A DNA stretch of 64,000 bases from CAIXSC01 sp046349935 (GTDB lineage Bacteria > Planctomycetota > Planctomycetia > Pirellulales > Pirellulaceae). Made by a program: the position numbers and the translations under genes. The first letter of the stretch is position 1; each line of letters starts with the position of its first letter. This document shows positions 44,334 through 54,657 of the stretch, one piece after another. Location of the stretch: assembly GCA_046349935.1 (NCBI GenBank), contig JAXMBK010000007.1, positions 470,910 to 534,909 on the forward strand, in the 5' to 3' direction. The notes beneath the pieces were generated by a model. That model was not told the origin of the DNA. It did not search any database and worked only from the letters and a program-made list of their open reading frames with translations.

Positions 44334-45452
44334 ATGAAAATCCGCGATATCCTCGTCCATCGACTTACCGGCGGCACTGTCGATGGAGGCTGGCCCGAAG
44401 GTCACGAACCCGAAGACGACCTCCACGCGCTCGTCGAAGTCGTTGCGGACGACGGCCCATCCGGCATTGGCAGCGTCTTTACCAACGCGTCACTCGTCGA
44501 GGCCGGCGTCGCGACGCTCCGCCAACACTGGATCGGCGAATCCGCCATCGAACCCGAGCGCGTCAGCGAGAAATTGCGCCAAAGCGCCTTCTGGCAAGGC
44601 CGCGGCGGCACCCTAGAACACGTCATCTCCGGCATTGATATCGCCCTTTGGGACCTCTTCGGCAAAGTCTGCGGTCAACCGGTCGCCCGTCTGCTCGGCG
44701 GTTACTATCGCGACCGCATTCGCCCCTATGCATCCATCCTCTTCGACGAACCCGGGCCGCTCGCCGAAAACATCCGCTCCGTCGCCAGCCGCGGCTTCCA
44801 TGCCATCAAGCTCGGCTGGCGCCCCTTCGGTCGCCGCGACCACGCCTTCGATGAACTACTCGTCCGCACCGCTCGCGACGCCGCCGGCCCCCATATCGAC
44901 CTGCTAGTCGATGCCGGAGGCAGCGAACAATTCTGGCCCCATGGCTACAAATGGGCCAAACGCACCGCCGAAATGCTCGCCGACTACCAAATCGGCTGGT
45001 TCGAAGAAGCGCTCCCTCCCGATGATCTCGAAGGTTTCATCCGGCTCCGCAACGTTTCTCCCATCCCCATCACGGGAGGCGAAGTTCTCACTCGACGCCA
45101 GTCGTTCATCCCTTGGATCCAGCGCGGCGCACTCGACATCGTCCAACCAGACGTCACCAAGTGCGGCGGACTCACCGAAGCCCGCCGCATCGCATGGATG
45201 GCGTACGATCACAACATCCAGTTCGTGAGTCACGGCTGGAACACGGCCATCGGCCTCGCCGCCGACCTCCATCTCGCCGCGGCCATCCCTGTCGCCAAAT
45301 ACGTCGAATACCTTACCCCCGCCCCGTACATCGAAGACATCATCGTCAACCCTTTTCAACTCGATGCCGAAGGCTATCTCCCTATTCCCACTTCCCCCGG
45401 TCTTGGAATCGAGCTCAACCGCGACGCGCTCCGCCGATTCTCAGGTCGCTAG
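44334..45452 (+). CDS. Enolase-superfamily enzyme, mandelate racemase/sugar-acid dehydratase-like
   Basis: A 372-residue enzyme with the capping domain and TIM barrel of the enolase superfamily. HAIKLGWRPFG has the barrel acid/base Lys. Metal ligands lie in DAGGSEQFW (Asp), FEEALPP (Glu) and ITGGEVLTRR (Glu). A catalytic His lies in VSHGWNTAIGLAA. This arrangement suits sugar-acid dehydratases of the mandelate racemase group, but the substrate cannot be deduced. It is followed 142 bases later by a DUF1553/DUF1501 pair, which could belong to the same pathway (inference). Confidence 0.82.
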   Translation: MKIRDILVHRLTGGTVDGGWPEGHEPEDDLHALVEVVADDGPSGIGSVFTNASLVEAGVATLRQHWIGESAIEPERVSEKLRQSAFWQGRGGTLEHVISGIDIALWDLFGKVCGQPVARLLGGYYRDRIRPYASILFDEPGPLAENIRSVASRGFHAIKLGWRPFGRRDHAFDELLVRTARDAAGPHIDLLVDAGGSEQFWPHGYKWAKRTAEMLADYQIGWFEEALPPDDLEGFIRLRNVSPIPITGGEVLTRRQSFIPWIQRGALDIVQPDVTKCGGLTEARRIAWMAYDHNIQFVSHGWNTAIGLAADLHLAAAIPVAKYVEYLTPAPYIEDIIVNPFQLDAEGYLPIPTSPGLGIELNRDALRRFSGR

Positions 45453-45594
45453 GCCTCGCCGCTCGGCGCCAAGATCGAATTGAACCACCCAACTCAAAGC
45501 GTTAAGCTGTAAGGCGTTTGTTAGCGACCTTGACAGGTCCAATGTCTGCCTGTCGATCAACATTCCAACGCACGATGCGCATGGAGAGCGGCCA

Positions 45595-48144
45595 GTGAGT
45601 CCACTTCTAACCTTGCCCTCGCTGACAGTCTTCTCCGCACGCGCCGCACTGTGCTTCGCCGCACTGTGCTTCGCCGCACTGTGCTTCGCCGCGCTGTGCC
45701 TCGCCGCTGCCGTCGCCCCCGCCCAAACGCTTCCCACCCAGACCGCCCCCACGTCCGACCAAGCCGATTCCCCCGACGCCCGCAAGTTCTTCGAGACGCA
45801 TATCCGCCCCTTGCTCGCCCAACAGTGCCTCCACTGCCACGGTCCGAAACGCCAGCGTGGTGAACTTCGGCTCGACTCACTCGCCGCAATGCTGAAGGGA
45901 GGCGAATCGGGCCCCGCCATCGTCCCCGGCAAACCCGATGAAAGCCTGCTCATCGAAGCCGTCGAACACCGCTCGTTCCAGATGCCCCCCGAAGCCAAGC
46001 TTCCCGATCACGAAATCGCCGCGCTCGCTGCTTGGATCCGGCAAGGCGCTCCCTGGCCCGCAGAGGATCGCACCATCGCCGCCGGCCCACGCACGCGTAT
46101 TTCTCTCACCGACGACGATCGCCGCTATTGGGCCTTCCAACCGCTGCAACACTCCACTCCCAACGTCGCTCTCCCCGTCGCCGCGCAATCATCGCCGATC
46201 GACGCATTCATTCAAGCCAAACTCGCCGACGCCCAACTCGCTCCCTCCCCCCCAGCCGACAAACGCTCGCTCCTCCGCCGACTCTCCTTCGACCTCATCG
46301 GCCTTCCTCCCTCCGCCGACGCGGTCGACGAGTTCATCGCGGACGAGTCGCCCGACGCCTACCAACGTCAAGTCGATCGCCTCCTCGCTCACCCAGCCCA
46401 CGGTGAACGCTGGGCCCGCCATTGGCTCGACCTCGTCCGCTACGCCGAATCGGACGGCTTCAAGCAGGACGACTATCGCCCTACCGCGTGGCGCTATCGT
46501 GACTACGTCATTCGTTCACTCAACGCCGACAAACCCTACGATCGCTTCGTCCAAGAACAATTGGCGGGCGACGAACTGGCCCCCGGCGACTCCGAAGCAC
46601 TCGTCGCGACGGGCTACCTCCGCCACTGGATGTACGAATACAACCAACGCGACGTCCGCAGCCAATGGAACAACATCCTGAACGACATCACCGACGTCAC
46701 ATCCGACGTCTTCCTCGGCATGGGCATCGGCTGCGCTCGCTGCCACGACCACAAGTACGATCCACTCCTTCAAAAAGACTACTACCGCCTCCAAGCTTTT
46801 TTCGCCGCTCTGCAACCTCGCGACGACCTCCCCGTCGCCACCCCCGATCAAATCGCCGACTACCACGCGCGACTCGCCGATTGGGAAGCCAAAACCGCGG
46901 AACTCCGCCGTGAAACGGCCGAACTCGAGGCCGCGATTCGCGCCAAAATCGCCGACGCCGCGATCGATAAGTTCCCGAAAGACGTACGTCCCATGATGCG
47001 CAAACCGCTCGCGGAGCGCACGCCCTTTGAACGACAACTTGTCGATTTGGCCGACCGCCAAGTGTTGCTCGAACAAAAAAACGTCAAGATGGAATCCAAA
47101 CTCAAGGACGCCGCCAAGGAGAAGTGGCTGGCGCTCCAAAAGCGACTCGCCGAATACGACATCGATCGACCTGCCGCACTCCCCACCGCGCAAGCGGCCA
47201 GCGATGTCGGCCCCGCGGCCTCGCCCGTCTCGATTCCCGGCTCGCGCAACGCTCCGCCCGTCGCACCCGGTTTCTTCTCGGTGCTCGACCCGACCGACGC
47301 TTCGATCGAGCCGCCCGCCAACTCCAGTCAATCAACCGGCCGCCGACTCACGCTCGCCCGTTGGATCACCCATCCGGACAATCCGCTAACGGCCCGAGTC
47401 ATCGTGAATCGACTCTGGCAGTATCACTTCGGTCGCGGACTCGTCCGAACCGCCTCCGACTTCGGCCGATTGGGCGAACCACCTACGCACCCGGAACTGC
47501 TAGATTGGCTCGCCCGCTCGCTCATCACTCGCGACTGGCAACTCAAGCCGCTGCATCGTGAACTCGTTTCCTCCGCAACCTACCGCCAGTCGGCGCTCAC
47601 CCCGGCCTCGGAAGTCGCTCAACGCCTCGACCCCGACAATCGACTCTGGTGGCGCATGGACATCCGCCGCCTCAGCTCCGAGCAACTTCGCGACTCGTTG
47701 CTTTACGCCACCGGCGAACTGCAACTCGCCGCGGGCGGCCCCAGCGTCGATTGGCAGCAACCGCGCCGCTCCGTTTACACCAAAGTGCTGCGCAACGTCC
47801 GCGAACCGCTGCTCGACGCGTTCGATGCGCCCGACTACATCAGCAGCGCTCCTGATCGCAACGTCACCACCACGCCCACGCAGGCCTTGCTGATGATCAA
47901 CGGCGCCCCGCTTCAACAACGCGCAGCCCGCCTAGCCGCCCGAGTGCAAGCCGCCGCCGCCGAATCCGGTGCGTCCGCCAAAGCCGACCAAGTCCAAATC
48001 GCGTACCGCCTGTCGCTGGGTAGATCTCCTAGCGACGACGAACGGCGCGAAGCCCTCGAGTTCCTGCAAGATGCCTCGCCCGCAGCTTGGATCGACCTCT
48101 GCCACGTGCTACTCAACTCCAACGAGTTTCTGTATGTCGACTAA
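45595..48144 (+). CDS. Planctomycete cytochrome c/DUF1549/DUF1553 protein (second paralog)
   Basis: An 849-residue secreted protein starting with GTG 45595 (GGAGAG upstream). The signal peptide is an unusual Ala/Leu/Cys/Phe run encoded by a tandem 15-bp repeat. PSCyt1 has heme motif CLHCH at residues 78-82 and MPPEAKLPD. DUF1549 has WRYRDYVIRSLNADKPYDRFVQEQLAGDE and CARCHDHKYDP. A long charged coiled-coil-like segment (about residues 420-525) follows, then DUF1553 (RVIVNRLWQYHFGRGLV). Unlike the first paralog it has no beta-sandwich insert. It overlaps the DUF1501 gene by 11 bases. Confidence 0.88.
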   Translation: MSPLLTLPSLTVFSARAALCFAALCFAALCFAALCLAAAVAPAQTLPTQTAPTSDQADSPDARKFFETHIRPLLAQQCLHCHGPKRQRGELRLDSLAAMLKGGESGPAIVPGKPDESLLIEAVEHRSFQMPPEAKLPDHEIAALAAWIRQGAPWPAEDRTIAAGPRTRISLTDDDRRYWAFQPLQHSTPNVALPVAAQSSPIDAFIQAKLADAQLAPSPPADKRSLLRRLSFDLIGLPPSADAVDEFIADESPDAYQRQVDRLLAHPAHGERWARHWLDLVRYAESDGFKQDDYRPTAWRYRDYVIRSLNADKPYDRFVQEQLAGDELAPGDSEALVATGYLRHWMYEYNQRDVRSQWNNILNDITDVTSDVFLGMGIGCARCHDHKYDPLLQKDYYRLQAFFAALQPRDDLPVATPDQIADYHARLADWEAKTAELRRETAELEAAIRAKIADAAIDKFPKDVRPMMRKPLAERTPFERQLVDLADRQVLLEQKNVKMESKLKDAAKEKWLALQKRLAEYDIDRPAALPTAQAASDVGPAASPVSIPGSRNAPPVAPGFFSVLDPTDASIEPPANSSQSTGRRLTLARWITHPDNPLTARVIVNRLWQYHFGRGLVRTASDFGRLGEPPTHPELLDWLARSLITRDWQLKPLHRELVSSATYRQSALTPASEVAQRLDPDNRLWWRMDIRRLSSEQLRDSLLYATGELQLAAGGPSVDWQQPRRSVYTKVLRNVREPLLDAFDAPDYISSAPDRNVTTTPTQALLMINGAPLQQRAARLAARVQAAAAESGASAKADQVQIAYRLSLGRSPSDDERREALEFLQDASPAAWIDLCHVLLNSNEFLYVD
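45643..45702. repeat. Four tandem 15-bp repeats in a signal-peptide coding region
   Basis: GCCGCACTGTGCTTC occurs three times exactly (45643-45687) and a fourth copy with two substitutions (45688-45702) follows. It encodes AALCF four times in the hydrophobic core of the signal peptide. Copy-number change keeps frame and only alters core length. Confidence 0.9.
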
Positions 48145-49597
48145 CTTGGTATCTGGACGCAGCCGCGCTGCGGACCTCGCGCGTCGTGAGTTCCTGCTGC
48201 AAGGCGGCGCGGGCTTCGGGGCGCTCGCACTGCAATATCTGCTCGCCCGCGATGCCGCCGCCGTCGCTGCGGAGCAGGCCGTCGGCAGCAGCCCCGCTTC
48301 CGCGTTCCCTCAGTCGGTCGGCCCGCACCTTCCGGCCCGTGCGAAAAGCGTGATCTTCGTGTTCCTGGAGGGCGGCCCCAGCCACATTGACCTGTTTGAT
48401 CCCAAACCCGAACTCGCCAAACTCGCCGGCAAGCCGCTCCCAGAAAGCTTCGGCCCAGTCATTACGCCGATGGGCGAATACGACGCGCCGCTTTTGGCAT
48501 CGAAACGACAGTTCAAACAGCATGGCGAGTCGGGGCTCTGGATCAGCGACTGGCTGCCGCACATCGCCGCCTGCGCCGACGACCTTTGCGTCGTTCGGTC
48601 GTGCTGGGCCGACGGCCTCAATCACTCCAACGGCGTTTGCCAGATGAACACCGGCTCGATCCTCGCCGGCCGACCTTCGCTCGGCGCCTGGGTCAGCTAT
48701 GGGCTCGGAACCGAAAACCGCAATCTGCCTGCTTTCGTGGTTCTGGAAGACAACCCGGGCAAAGTCATCAACGGCCCGCGCAATTGGAGCGCCGGGTTTA
48801 TGCCGGCCGTCTACCAGGGGACGGCGATGCGCGGCGGCGCCGAGCCGATTCCCAATCTCCAACCTCCGAAAGACTTGCCGATCGACCGCCAACAAGCCCG
48901 CCTCTCGATGCTCGAACGCATCAACCGGCGACACGCGTTGGCCCGCGCGGAACAAACCGAACTCGACGCCCGCATACGCAGCTATGAACTCGCATTCCGC
49001 ATGCAAGCGGAAGCGCCCGGGACCGTCGACCTGCGCGACGAAACGCCCGAAACCTTGTCGCTCTACGGCATGGATCAAAAGGAGACGGCCGACTTCGGCC
49101 GCCAATGCCTGCTCGCGCGCCGGCTCGTCGAACGCGGCGTGCGCTTTGTGCAGCTGTACCATGGCTCGGGCAGCCGCTGGGATGCTCATTCGAACATCGA
49201 AAAAAACCATACCGACAATTGTCGAGCATCGGATAAGCCCGTGGCCGGTCTGCTGCGCGACCTGAAACGCCGCGGGCTGCTCGACGAAACGCTCGTCATC
49301 TGGGGCGGCGAGTTCGGTCGGACGCCGATGAGCGAAAAGGGAGATGGGCGCGACCATAATCCCTACGGCTTCACCATGTGGATGGCCGGGGGCGGCGTAA
49401 AGCGCGGCGTCGCGCTCGGTCAGACCGATGAAATCGGCTTGCACGCCGTGGAACATCGAGTTCACGTGCACGACCTGCATGCGACGATTTTGTACCTCCT
49501 GGGGATCGATCCAGTGGAACTCGTGTTCAACCACAAGGGACGCCCCGAACGGGCCACGCTCAACGAGGGAGAAGTGTTCCGCAAGATGCTGGCCTAA
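48134..49597 (+). CDS. DUF1501 protein (second paralog), Tat-exported
   Basis: A 487-residue protein from ATG 48134, overlapping the preceding gene by 11 bases. A twin-arginine signal (ARREFLLQGGAGFGALALQYLL) is followed by the family motifs FVFLEGGPSHIDLFDPKP, ARRLVERGVRFVQLYHGSGSRWDAH, GGEFGRTPMSEKGDGRDHNPYGFTMWMAGGGV and VHDLHATILYLLGID. It shares domain order with the copy at 28815-30218 but diverges in detail. Its function is unproven. Confidence 0.9.
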   Translation: MSTNLVSGRSRAADLARREFLLQGGAGFGALALQYLLARDAAAVAAEQAVGSSPASAFPQSVGPHLPARAKSVIFVFLEGGPSHIDLFDPKPELAKLAGKPLPESFGPVITPMGEYDAPLLASKRQFKQHGESGLWISDWLPHIAACADDLCVVRSCWADGLNHSNGVCQMNTGSILAGRPSLGAWVSYGLGTENRNLPAFVVLEDNPGKVINGPRNWSAGFMPAVYQGTAMRGGAEPIPNLQPPKDLPIDRQQARLSMLERINRRHALARAEQTELDARIRSYELAFRMQAEAPGTVDLRDETPETLSLYGMDQKETADFGRQCLLARRLVERGVRFVQLYHGSGSRWDAHSNIEKNHTDNCRASDKPVAGLLRDLKRRGLLDETLVIWGGEFGRTPMSEKGDGRDHNPYGFTMWMAGGGVKRGVALGQTDEIGLHAVEHRVHVHDLHATILYLLGIDPVELVFNHKGRPERATLNEGEVFRKMLA

Positions 49598-49701
49598 CTC
49601 GACTTCCGCCTCGCCTAACCTCCACGCGTCCCACCTCCGATTCCGCCCGCGGCCCTCCGCGTGCCCTTCTCGCTTCCGCGGCGGATAGTAAACTTGAGCC
49701 C

Positions 49702-52700
49702 ATGAAGAAAATCACGAAACTGCTCGTCGCGAACCGCAGTGAAATTGCAATTCGCGTTTTCCGTAGCGCCCACGAGTTGGGCATTCGCACCGTAGCCATT
49801 TACACGCACGAGGACCGTTACGCACTCCACCGCTTCAAGGCGGACGAGGCGTACCAGATCGGGCAGCCTGGCGAGCCGATCCGCGCTTACCTCGACGTTC
49901 ACAACATCGTGCTGCTGGCCAAACGCCAGGGCGTCGACGCGATCCACCCGGGCTACGGGTTCATGTCTGAAAACCCGGAACTTGCGCGCGCCTGCGAAAA
50001 GGCGGGCATCGTGTTCGTTGGCCCCAGCGTCGAAGCGCTCGAACATCTGGGCGACAAAACGTTCGCACGTAATTTGGCGCAAAAAGTCGGCGTGCCCGTG
50101 CTGGGCGGCTCCAAGGAATCGCTCCACAGCGGCGCGCAAGGCCTGGAAGTGGCCCGGCAATTGGGCTACCCGGTGATCCTCAAAGCGGCTAAGGGAGGCG
50201 GAGGGCGCGGCATGCGCGTCGTCCGCGAAGAAAGCGACTTTGTGCCGGCCTTTGAACAAGCGCAGCGCGAATCGCTCAGCGCGTTCGGCAGTCCGGATGT
50301 GTTCGTGGAGAAATTCATCGCGCAAGCCAGCCACATCGAAGTCCAGTTGCTCGGCGACAAACATGGCAATCTCGTTCACCTCTGGGAGCGAGATTGCTCG
50401 ATCCAACGCCGACACCAGAAGGTCGTTGAAATCGCCCCCGCCCCGAAGCTCGATCAAAAGGTCCGAGTGGCCTTGTGCGAAGCGGCGCTCGCAATCGGCC
50501 GCGCGGTCAATTACCACGCCGCAGGGACGGTCGAGTTCCTGCTCGATCGCGAAACGAATCAGTTCTACTTCATCGAAGTGAACCCGCGGATTCAGGTTGA
50601 GCATACGGTGACGGAAGAAGTCACCGGCGTCGACATCGTCAAGTCGCAGATTTTGATCGCTCAAGGCGTGCCGCTTGCCGACTCCGAAATCGGACTCGCG
50701 TCTCAAGCCGACATCAAGACCAACGGCTTCGCCATCCAGTGCCGCGTCACGACTGAGGACCCGGCCAACGGCTTTATGCCTGACTACGGCCGAGTTTCGC
50801 ACTACCGTTCCGCCAGCGGCATGGGCATCCGACTTGACGCCGGCAGCGCCTTCTCCGGCGCCGTCGTCAACCCCTTCTACGACTCGCTGTTGGTCAAGGT
50901 CTCCGCACGCGGTCGTCGCTTTATTGATGCAGCGCGGCGCATGGAACGCTGCTTACAAGAGTTTCGCATCCGCGGCGTGAAGACGAACATTCCGTTCTTG
51001 ATCAAGCTAATCACGCACCCAAAGTTCCTCGATGGGCAGTGCACGACGCGTTTCATCGACGAGACGCCCGACTTGTTCGCGCTGCCCAAGCGACGCGATC
51101 GAGCGACCAAGCTGCTGTCGTTCCTGGGGGACGTCATCGTCAACGGCAACTCGCTGGTCAAGGATCGTCCCAAAGCGACGCGCCGTTCGCCGGCGCCCGT
51201 TCCGTCGGTCGACCGCTATTCCCCCATTCCGCCGGGCTTGCGCGATAAGCTGAAAAGTCTTGGCGCTCGCAACTTCTGCCAGTGGCTGCTGCGCGAGAAG
51301 CCCGTCTTCCTTACCGACACGACGTTCCGCGACGCACACCAATCGTTGTTGGCGACCCGCTTCCGCACCCACGACATGCTCGAGATCGCCGACGCCTACG
51401 CGCGTCGCTGCTCGAACTTGTTCTCCCTGGAAATGTGGGGCGGCGCCACGTTCGATACTTCGATGCGGTTCCTCAAGGAGTGCCCCTGGAAGCGACTCGC
51501 CGATATGCGCGAACGGATTCCGAACATTCCGTTCCAGATGCTGTTGCGCGCGTCCAACGCCGTCGGCTACACGAACTACCCGGACAACATCGTCCAGGAG
51601 TTCGTGAAGGAAGCGTCGGATGCGGGAGTCGACGTGTTCCGCGTGTTCGACGCGTTGAATTGGGTCCCAAACATGCGAGTCGCGATGGAGGCGGTGCTCA
51701 AGACGCCCGGCATCTGCGAACCGGCCATCTGCTACTCGGGCGACATCCTCAACCCGAAACGCGACAAGTACACGCTCGAGTACTACGTCAACCTGGCCAA
51801 GGAACTTGAGAAAATGGGCGCCCACATCCTGGCCATCAAGGATATGGCCGGCCTGTGCAAGCCCTACGCCGCCCAGCGGCTCGTGAAGGCCCTCAAGCAA
51901 GAAATCGGCATTCCGATTCACTTCCACACGCACGACACGGCCGGCATCCAAGCGTCATCGTTGCTCAAAGCGGCCGACCAAGGAATCGACGTCATCGACG
52001 CGGCCATGGCGCCCATGTCAGGCGGCACTTCACAGCCCAACTTGAATACGCTCGTCGAAGCGCTGAAATTCACCGATCGCGACACGGGCCTCCATACGCC
52101 CGATCTCGACTCGATGGCCAATTACTGGCAGGCGGTGCGCGAATTCTATAAACCGTTCGACTGCGAAATGGTGCCGGCGACCACCGACCTTTACAACCAC
52201 GAGATGCCGGGCGGGCAGTACACCAACTTGCACCAACAGGCTGGCGCACTCGGACTGGCCGATCGTTGGACCGACGTGTGCCACATGTACGCCGAAGTGA
52301 ATGATCTGTTCGGCGATATCGTCAAAGTGACGCCGACGTCGAAAGCGGTCGGAGACATGGCGCTGTTCATGGTCGCCAATAATCTGCAAGCGAGCGACAT
52401 TCTGAATAGCGACCGCGAGTTCGCGTTCCCCGAATCGGTGCTCGACTTGATCGGCGGCCGTATGGGACAGCCGCCGGGCGGCTTCCCGCCCGAAGTGGTC
52501 GCTCGAGTGATGCGCGACAAGCCGGTCGTCGCGGGACGCCCAGGCGAGTCGCTGCCGCCAGCCGATTTCGACAAAGCGACCGCGGAGGTCCGCGACATTC
52601 TGCATCGCGAGCCGTCGCGTCGCGAAGTGCTGTCGTACCTGCTGTACCCGAAAGTGTACCGCGACTTCGTGGCGCACCAACTGCGGTATTCCGACACCAG

Positions 52701-53145
52701 CGACTTGCCGACGCCCGTCTTCTTCTACGGCCAAACGCCGGGTGAAGAAATCACGGTCGACATCGAGACGGGCAAGACGCTGATCGTCAAATTCATGAAC
52801 GTCGGCGAGCCGCATCCCGATGGACGACGCTCAGTCTTCTTCGAACTCAACGGTCAACCGCGCGACGTCACGGTGGTCGACCGCAGCCTCGAACCGGAAA
52901 CGAAGGCCAGCCCCAAGGCCGATCCGGCCGACCCGAAACAGGTCGGCGCCGCCATGCCCGGCATGGTCGTCACGGTCACAGTGCAGCCGGGCGAGCAAGT
53001 CGCCCGCGGCCAGAAGCTCATGAGCCTCGAAGCCATGAAGATGGAAGCCACGATCTATGCCGAGCGAGACGGCAAAGTGGCTCAGGTCCTCGTGAAACCC
53101 GGCACGGCCGTCCAGACGGGCGACCTGCTGGTCGCCTTCGAATAG
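49702..53145 (+). CDS. pyc: Pyruvate carboxylase
   Basis: Anaplerotic ATP-dependent carboxylation of pyruvate to oxaloacetate. The 1147-residue single chain holds biotin carboxylase (about 1-450, KAAKGGGGRGMRVV ATP motif and EVNPRIQVEHTVTE), the carboxyltransferase domain (about 530-830, FLTDTTFRDAHQSLLATR and HFHTHDTAG, a metal site), and the C-terminal biotin domain with the biotinylated Lys1113 in SLEAMKMEA. It is of full length, with no truncation. It is transcribed alone, and its 3' end converges with the ceramidase-like gene. Confidence 0.96.
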   Translation: MKKITKLLVANRSEIAIRVFRSAHELGIRTVAIYTHEDRYALHRFKADEAYQIGQPGEPIRAYLDVHNIVLLAKRQGVDAIHPGYGFMSENPELARACEKAGIVFVGPSVEALEHLGDKTFARNLAQKVGVPVLGGSKESLHSGAQGLEVARQLGYPVILKAAKGGGGRGMRVVREESDFVPAFEQAQRESLSAFGSPDVFVEKFIAQASHIEVQLLGDKHGNLVHLWERDCSIQRRHQKVVEIAPAPKLDQKVRVALCEAALAIGRAVNYHAAGTVEFLLDRETNQFYFIEVNPRIQVEHTVTEEVTGVDIVKSQILIAQGVPLADSEIGLASQADIKTNGFAIQCRVTTEDPANGFMPDYGRVSHYRSASGMGIRLDAGSAFSGAVVNPFYDSLLVKVSARGRRFIDAARRMERCLQEFRIRGVKTNIPFLIKLITHPKFLDGQCTTRFIDETPDLFALPKRRDRATKLLSFLGDVIVNGNSLVKDRPKATRRSPAPVPSVDRYSPIPPGLRDKLKSLGARNFCQWLLREKPVFLTDTTFRDAHQSLLATRFRTHDMLEIADAYARRCSNLFSLEMWGGATFDTSMRFLKECPWKRLADMRERIPNIPFQMLLRASNAVGYTNYPDNIVQEFVKEASDAGVDVFRVFDALNWVPNMRVAMEAVLKTPGICEPAICYSGDILNPKRDKYTLEYYVNLAKELEKMGAHILAIKDMAGLCKPYAAQRLVKALKQEIGIPIHFHTHDTAGIQASSLLKAADQGIDVIDAAMAPMSGGTSQPNLNTLVEALKFTDRDTGLHTPDLDSMANYWQAVREFYKPFDCEMVPATTDLYNHEMPGGQYTNLHQQAGALGLADRWTDVCHMYAEVNDLFGDIVKVTPTSKAVGDMALFMVANNLQASDILNSDREFAFPESVLDLIGGRMGQPPGGFPPEVVARVMRDKPVVAGRPGESLPPADFDKATAEVRDILHREPSRREVLSYLLYPKVYRDFVAHQLRYSDTSDLPTPVFFYGQTPGEEITVDIETGKTLIVKFMNVGEPHPDGRRSVFFELNGQPRDVTVVDRSLEPETKASPKADPADPKQVGAAMPGMVVTVTVQPGEQVARGQKLMSLEAMKMEATIYAERDGKVAQVLVKPGTAVQTGDLLVAFE

Positions 53146-53183
53146 CCGCTCCCTTCGAATCGCTGCTCGGCGCGGGCCGTCGT

Positions 53184-54602
53184 TTACGACAACCCGCCCA
53201 GCCCCTCGGCGAACAGCGCGTCCGTTCCGTCCGACGAGAACGCGACGCTCACCTCGTAACCGCCCTGGGGATACGCTTCCTTCGTGGGAATGTACCAAGG
53301 TCCGCCGTCGCCGTAGGCTGCGACGGCGACGAACCGTTGCGGCGCCAGCGCTTGGGCGCGCAATTGGTATTCCAGAAACGACTCGGCCGGCAAATGCACC
53401 AGGCTGACGTCTCCCACATGCAACGCCGACAGAATGATCGGCGTCTTCTGCTCGCAACGTCGGAGGAACGCGAGCGTGAAGGCGGGTCGATTGCGTCCCA
53501 CGACGCCGCCGGCCTTGTTCGCAATCTGCTGTTCCAGCGTCGCAGCCGCGAAGGCCGGGTTCGGCGTCAGCAGCAGCGGCTGCGTTTTCCACGCGAAGTC
53601 CGCGACCGGCTGACGCTGCAGTTGGCGTTCGGAAGCGACGAGCCCCTCGAACATGCGCTGCGTCAATCGCACGCGCGATTCAGGAGTGCCGTCGTTGTAC
53701 TTACCGGCCGCGATGTTGCCCGAGCAGCCGGTGAAATAGAGATGAGTCGTATCGGGCTCTTCGGCTTGCCGCTTCTTCCGCGCCAGCCCCACAAATTCGC
53801 TCGTCACGCGCCCGTCGCCGTAGTAGCTCATCGGATGCGTCGCATAGTAGTGGCAAGCCACCAATTTCTTCTCGCCTTCGTAGAACGCGACCGTCTTGAG
53901 CCACGGATCGATTCGTCCTTCGGGCAAATCCTGCAGTTTCTTGTCTTTCGTCGCGCTGCCGCGCCAGAATTCGATCTTGCCGTTCGCGCCGACGAACCGT
54001 CGATTCGAGGCCACTTCCTTGACCTGGGCTTGTCCATGAGCCACATGAGTGACGGGGCGCGCGGCAGGGAGCGCCTTGGCGATCGCCGCTTTGGCCGACT
54101 CGAGACAGCGAGCGAAGAAGTCGACGTCGACGGTCGCAGGAAGATCGCCTTGAGCGGCGATGAGTTTTTGTGTGTCGAGGCACGCGAAGGGGGCGTTGTG
54201 TTGGTGGACGCACTGCACCGCCACTCGCTCCGGCGTCGTGCCGGCCGCCGCCGCGAGCGCCTCGCGCCAAGCGACGTGTGCGCTATTGAGAATGCCAGTC
54301 CAGTCGACGGCGCAGACGACGACCGGCTTCTGGCCGCCTCCCAGCAACACGAACCCAATCGCTTCGGCGGCGTCATCGACGCCGACGATCGGTTTGATCC
54401 ACCCGCCGCAGCAGCCGTGTCCCAGGGGCGGCGTGACATCGAAGCGGAACGGTGCGATCCGCAGCGGCCCTGAATCGGCCGCCGGTTCGAGCCACGCGGC
54501 CGACGCCTGCGACGCAGCCGAATCGAGCCAAGGTCGAGCGACAAGGGCGGCGAGCCCCGCGCCGAGACTGGTCACCACCTGCCGACGCGGAATCTCCACC
54601 AT
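53184..54602 (-). CDS. Neutral ceramidase-like / secreted alkaline-hydrolase-family protein
   Basis: A 472-residue protein from ATG 54602 (AGGGA upstream) with a Tat-like signal (PRRQVVTSLGAGLAALVARPW). It shows motifs of the neutral/alkaline ceramidase superfamily in reduced form: VQCVHQHNAPF, HYYATHPMSYYG and FTGCSGNIAAGKYND, which contain candidate zinc-site His residues and the nucleophile Ser. A full ceramidase match is not claimed; family members occur widely as uncharacterised secreted proteins in planctomycetes. It lies 55 bases after ftsH on the same strand. Confidence 0.7.
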   Translation of the reverse strand: MVEIPRRQVVTSLGAGLAALVARPWLDSAASQASAAWLEPAADSGPLRIAPFRFDVTPPLGHGCCGGWIKPIVGVDDAAEAIGFVLLGGGQKPVVVCAVDWTGILNSAHVAWREALAAAAGTTPERVAVQCVHQHNAPFACLDTQKLIAAQGDLPATVDVDFFARCLESAKAAIAKALPAARPVTHVAHGQAQVKEVASNRRFVGANGKIEFWRGSATKDKKLQDLPEGRIDPWLKTVAFYEGEKKLVACHYYATHPMSYYGDGRVTSEFVGLARKKRQAEEPDTTHLYFTGCSGNIAAGKYNDGTPESRVRLTQRMFEGLVASERQLQRQPVADFAWKTQPLLLTPNPAFAAATLEQQIANKAGGVVGRNRPAFTLAFLRRCEQKTPIILSALHVGDVSLVHLPAESFLEYQLRAQALAPQRFVAVAAYGDGGPWYIPTKEAYPQGGYEVSVAFSSDGTDALFAEGLGGLS

Positions 54603-54657
54603 CTTGTCGTTCCCTTCATTTGAGGACGAAGGCTTCACGCAACGCGTCCGACCGCTT

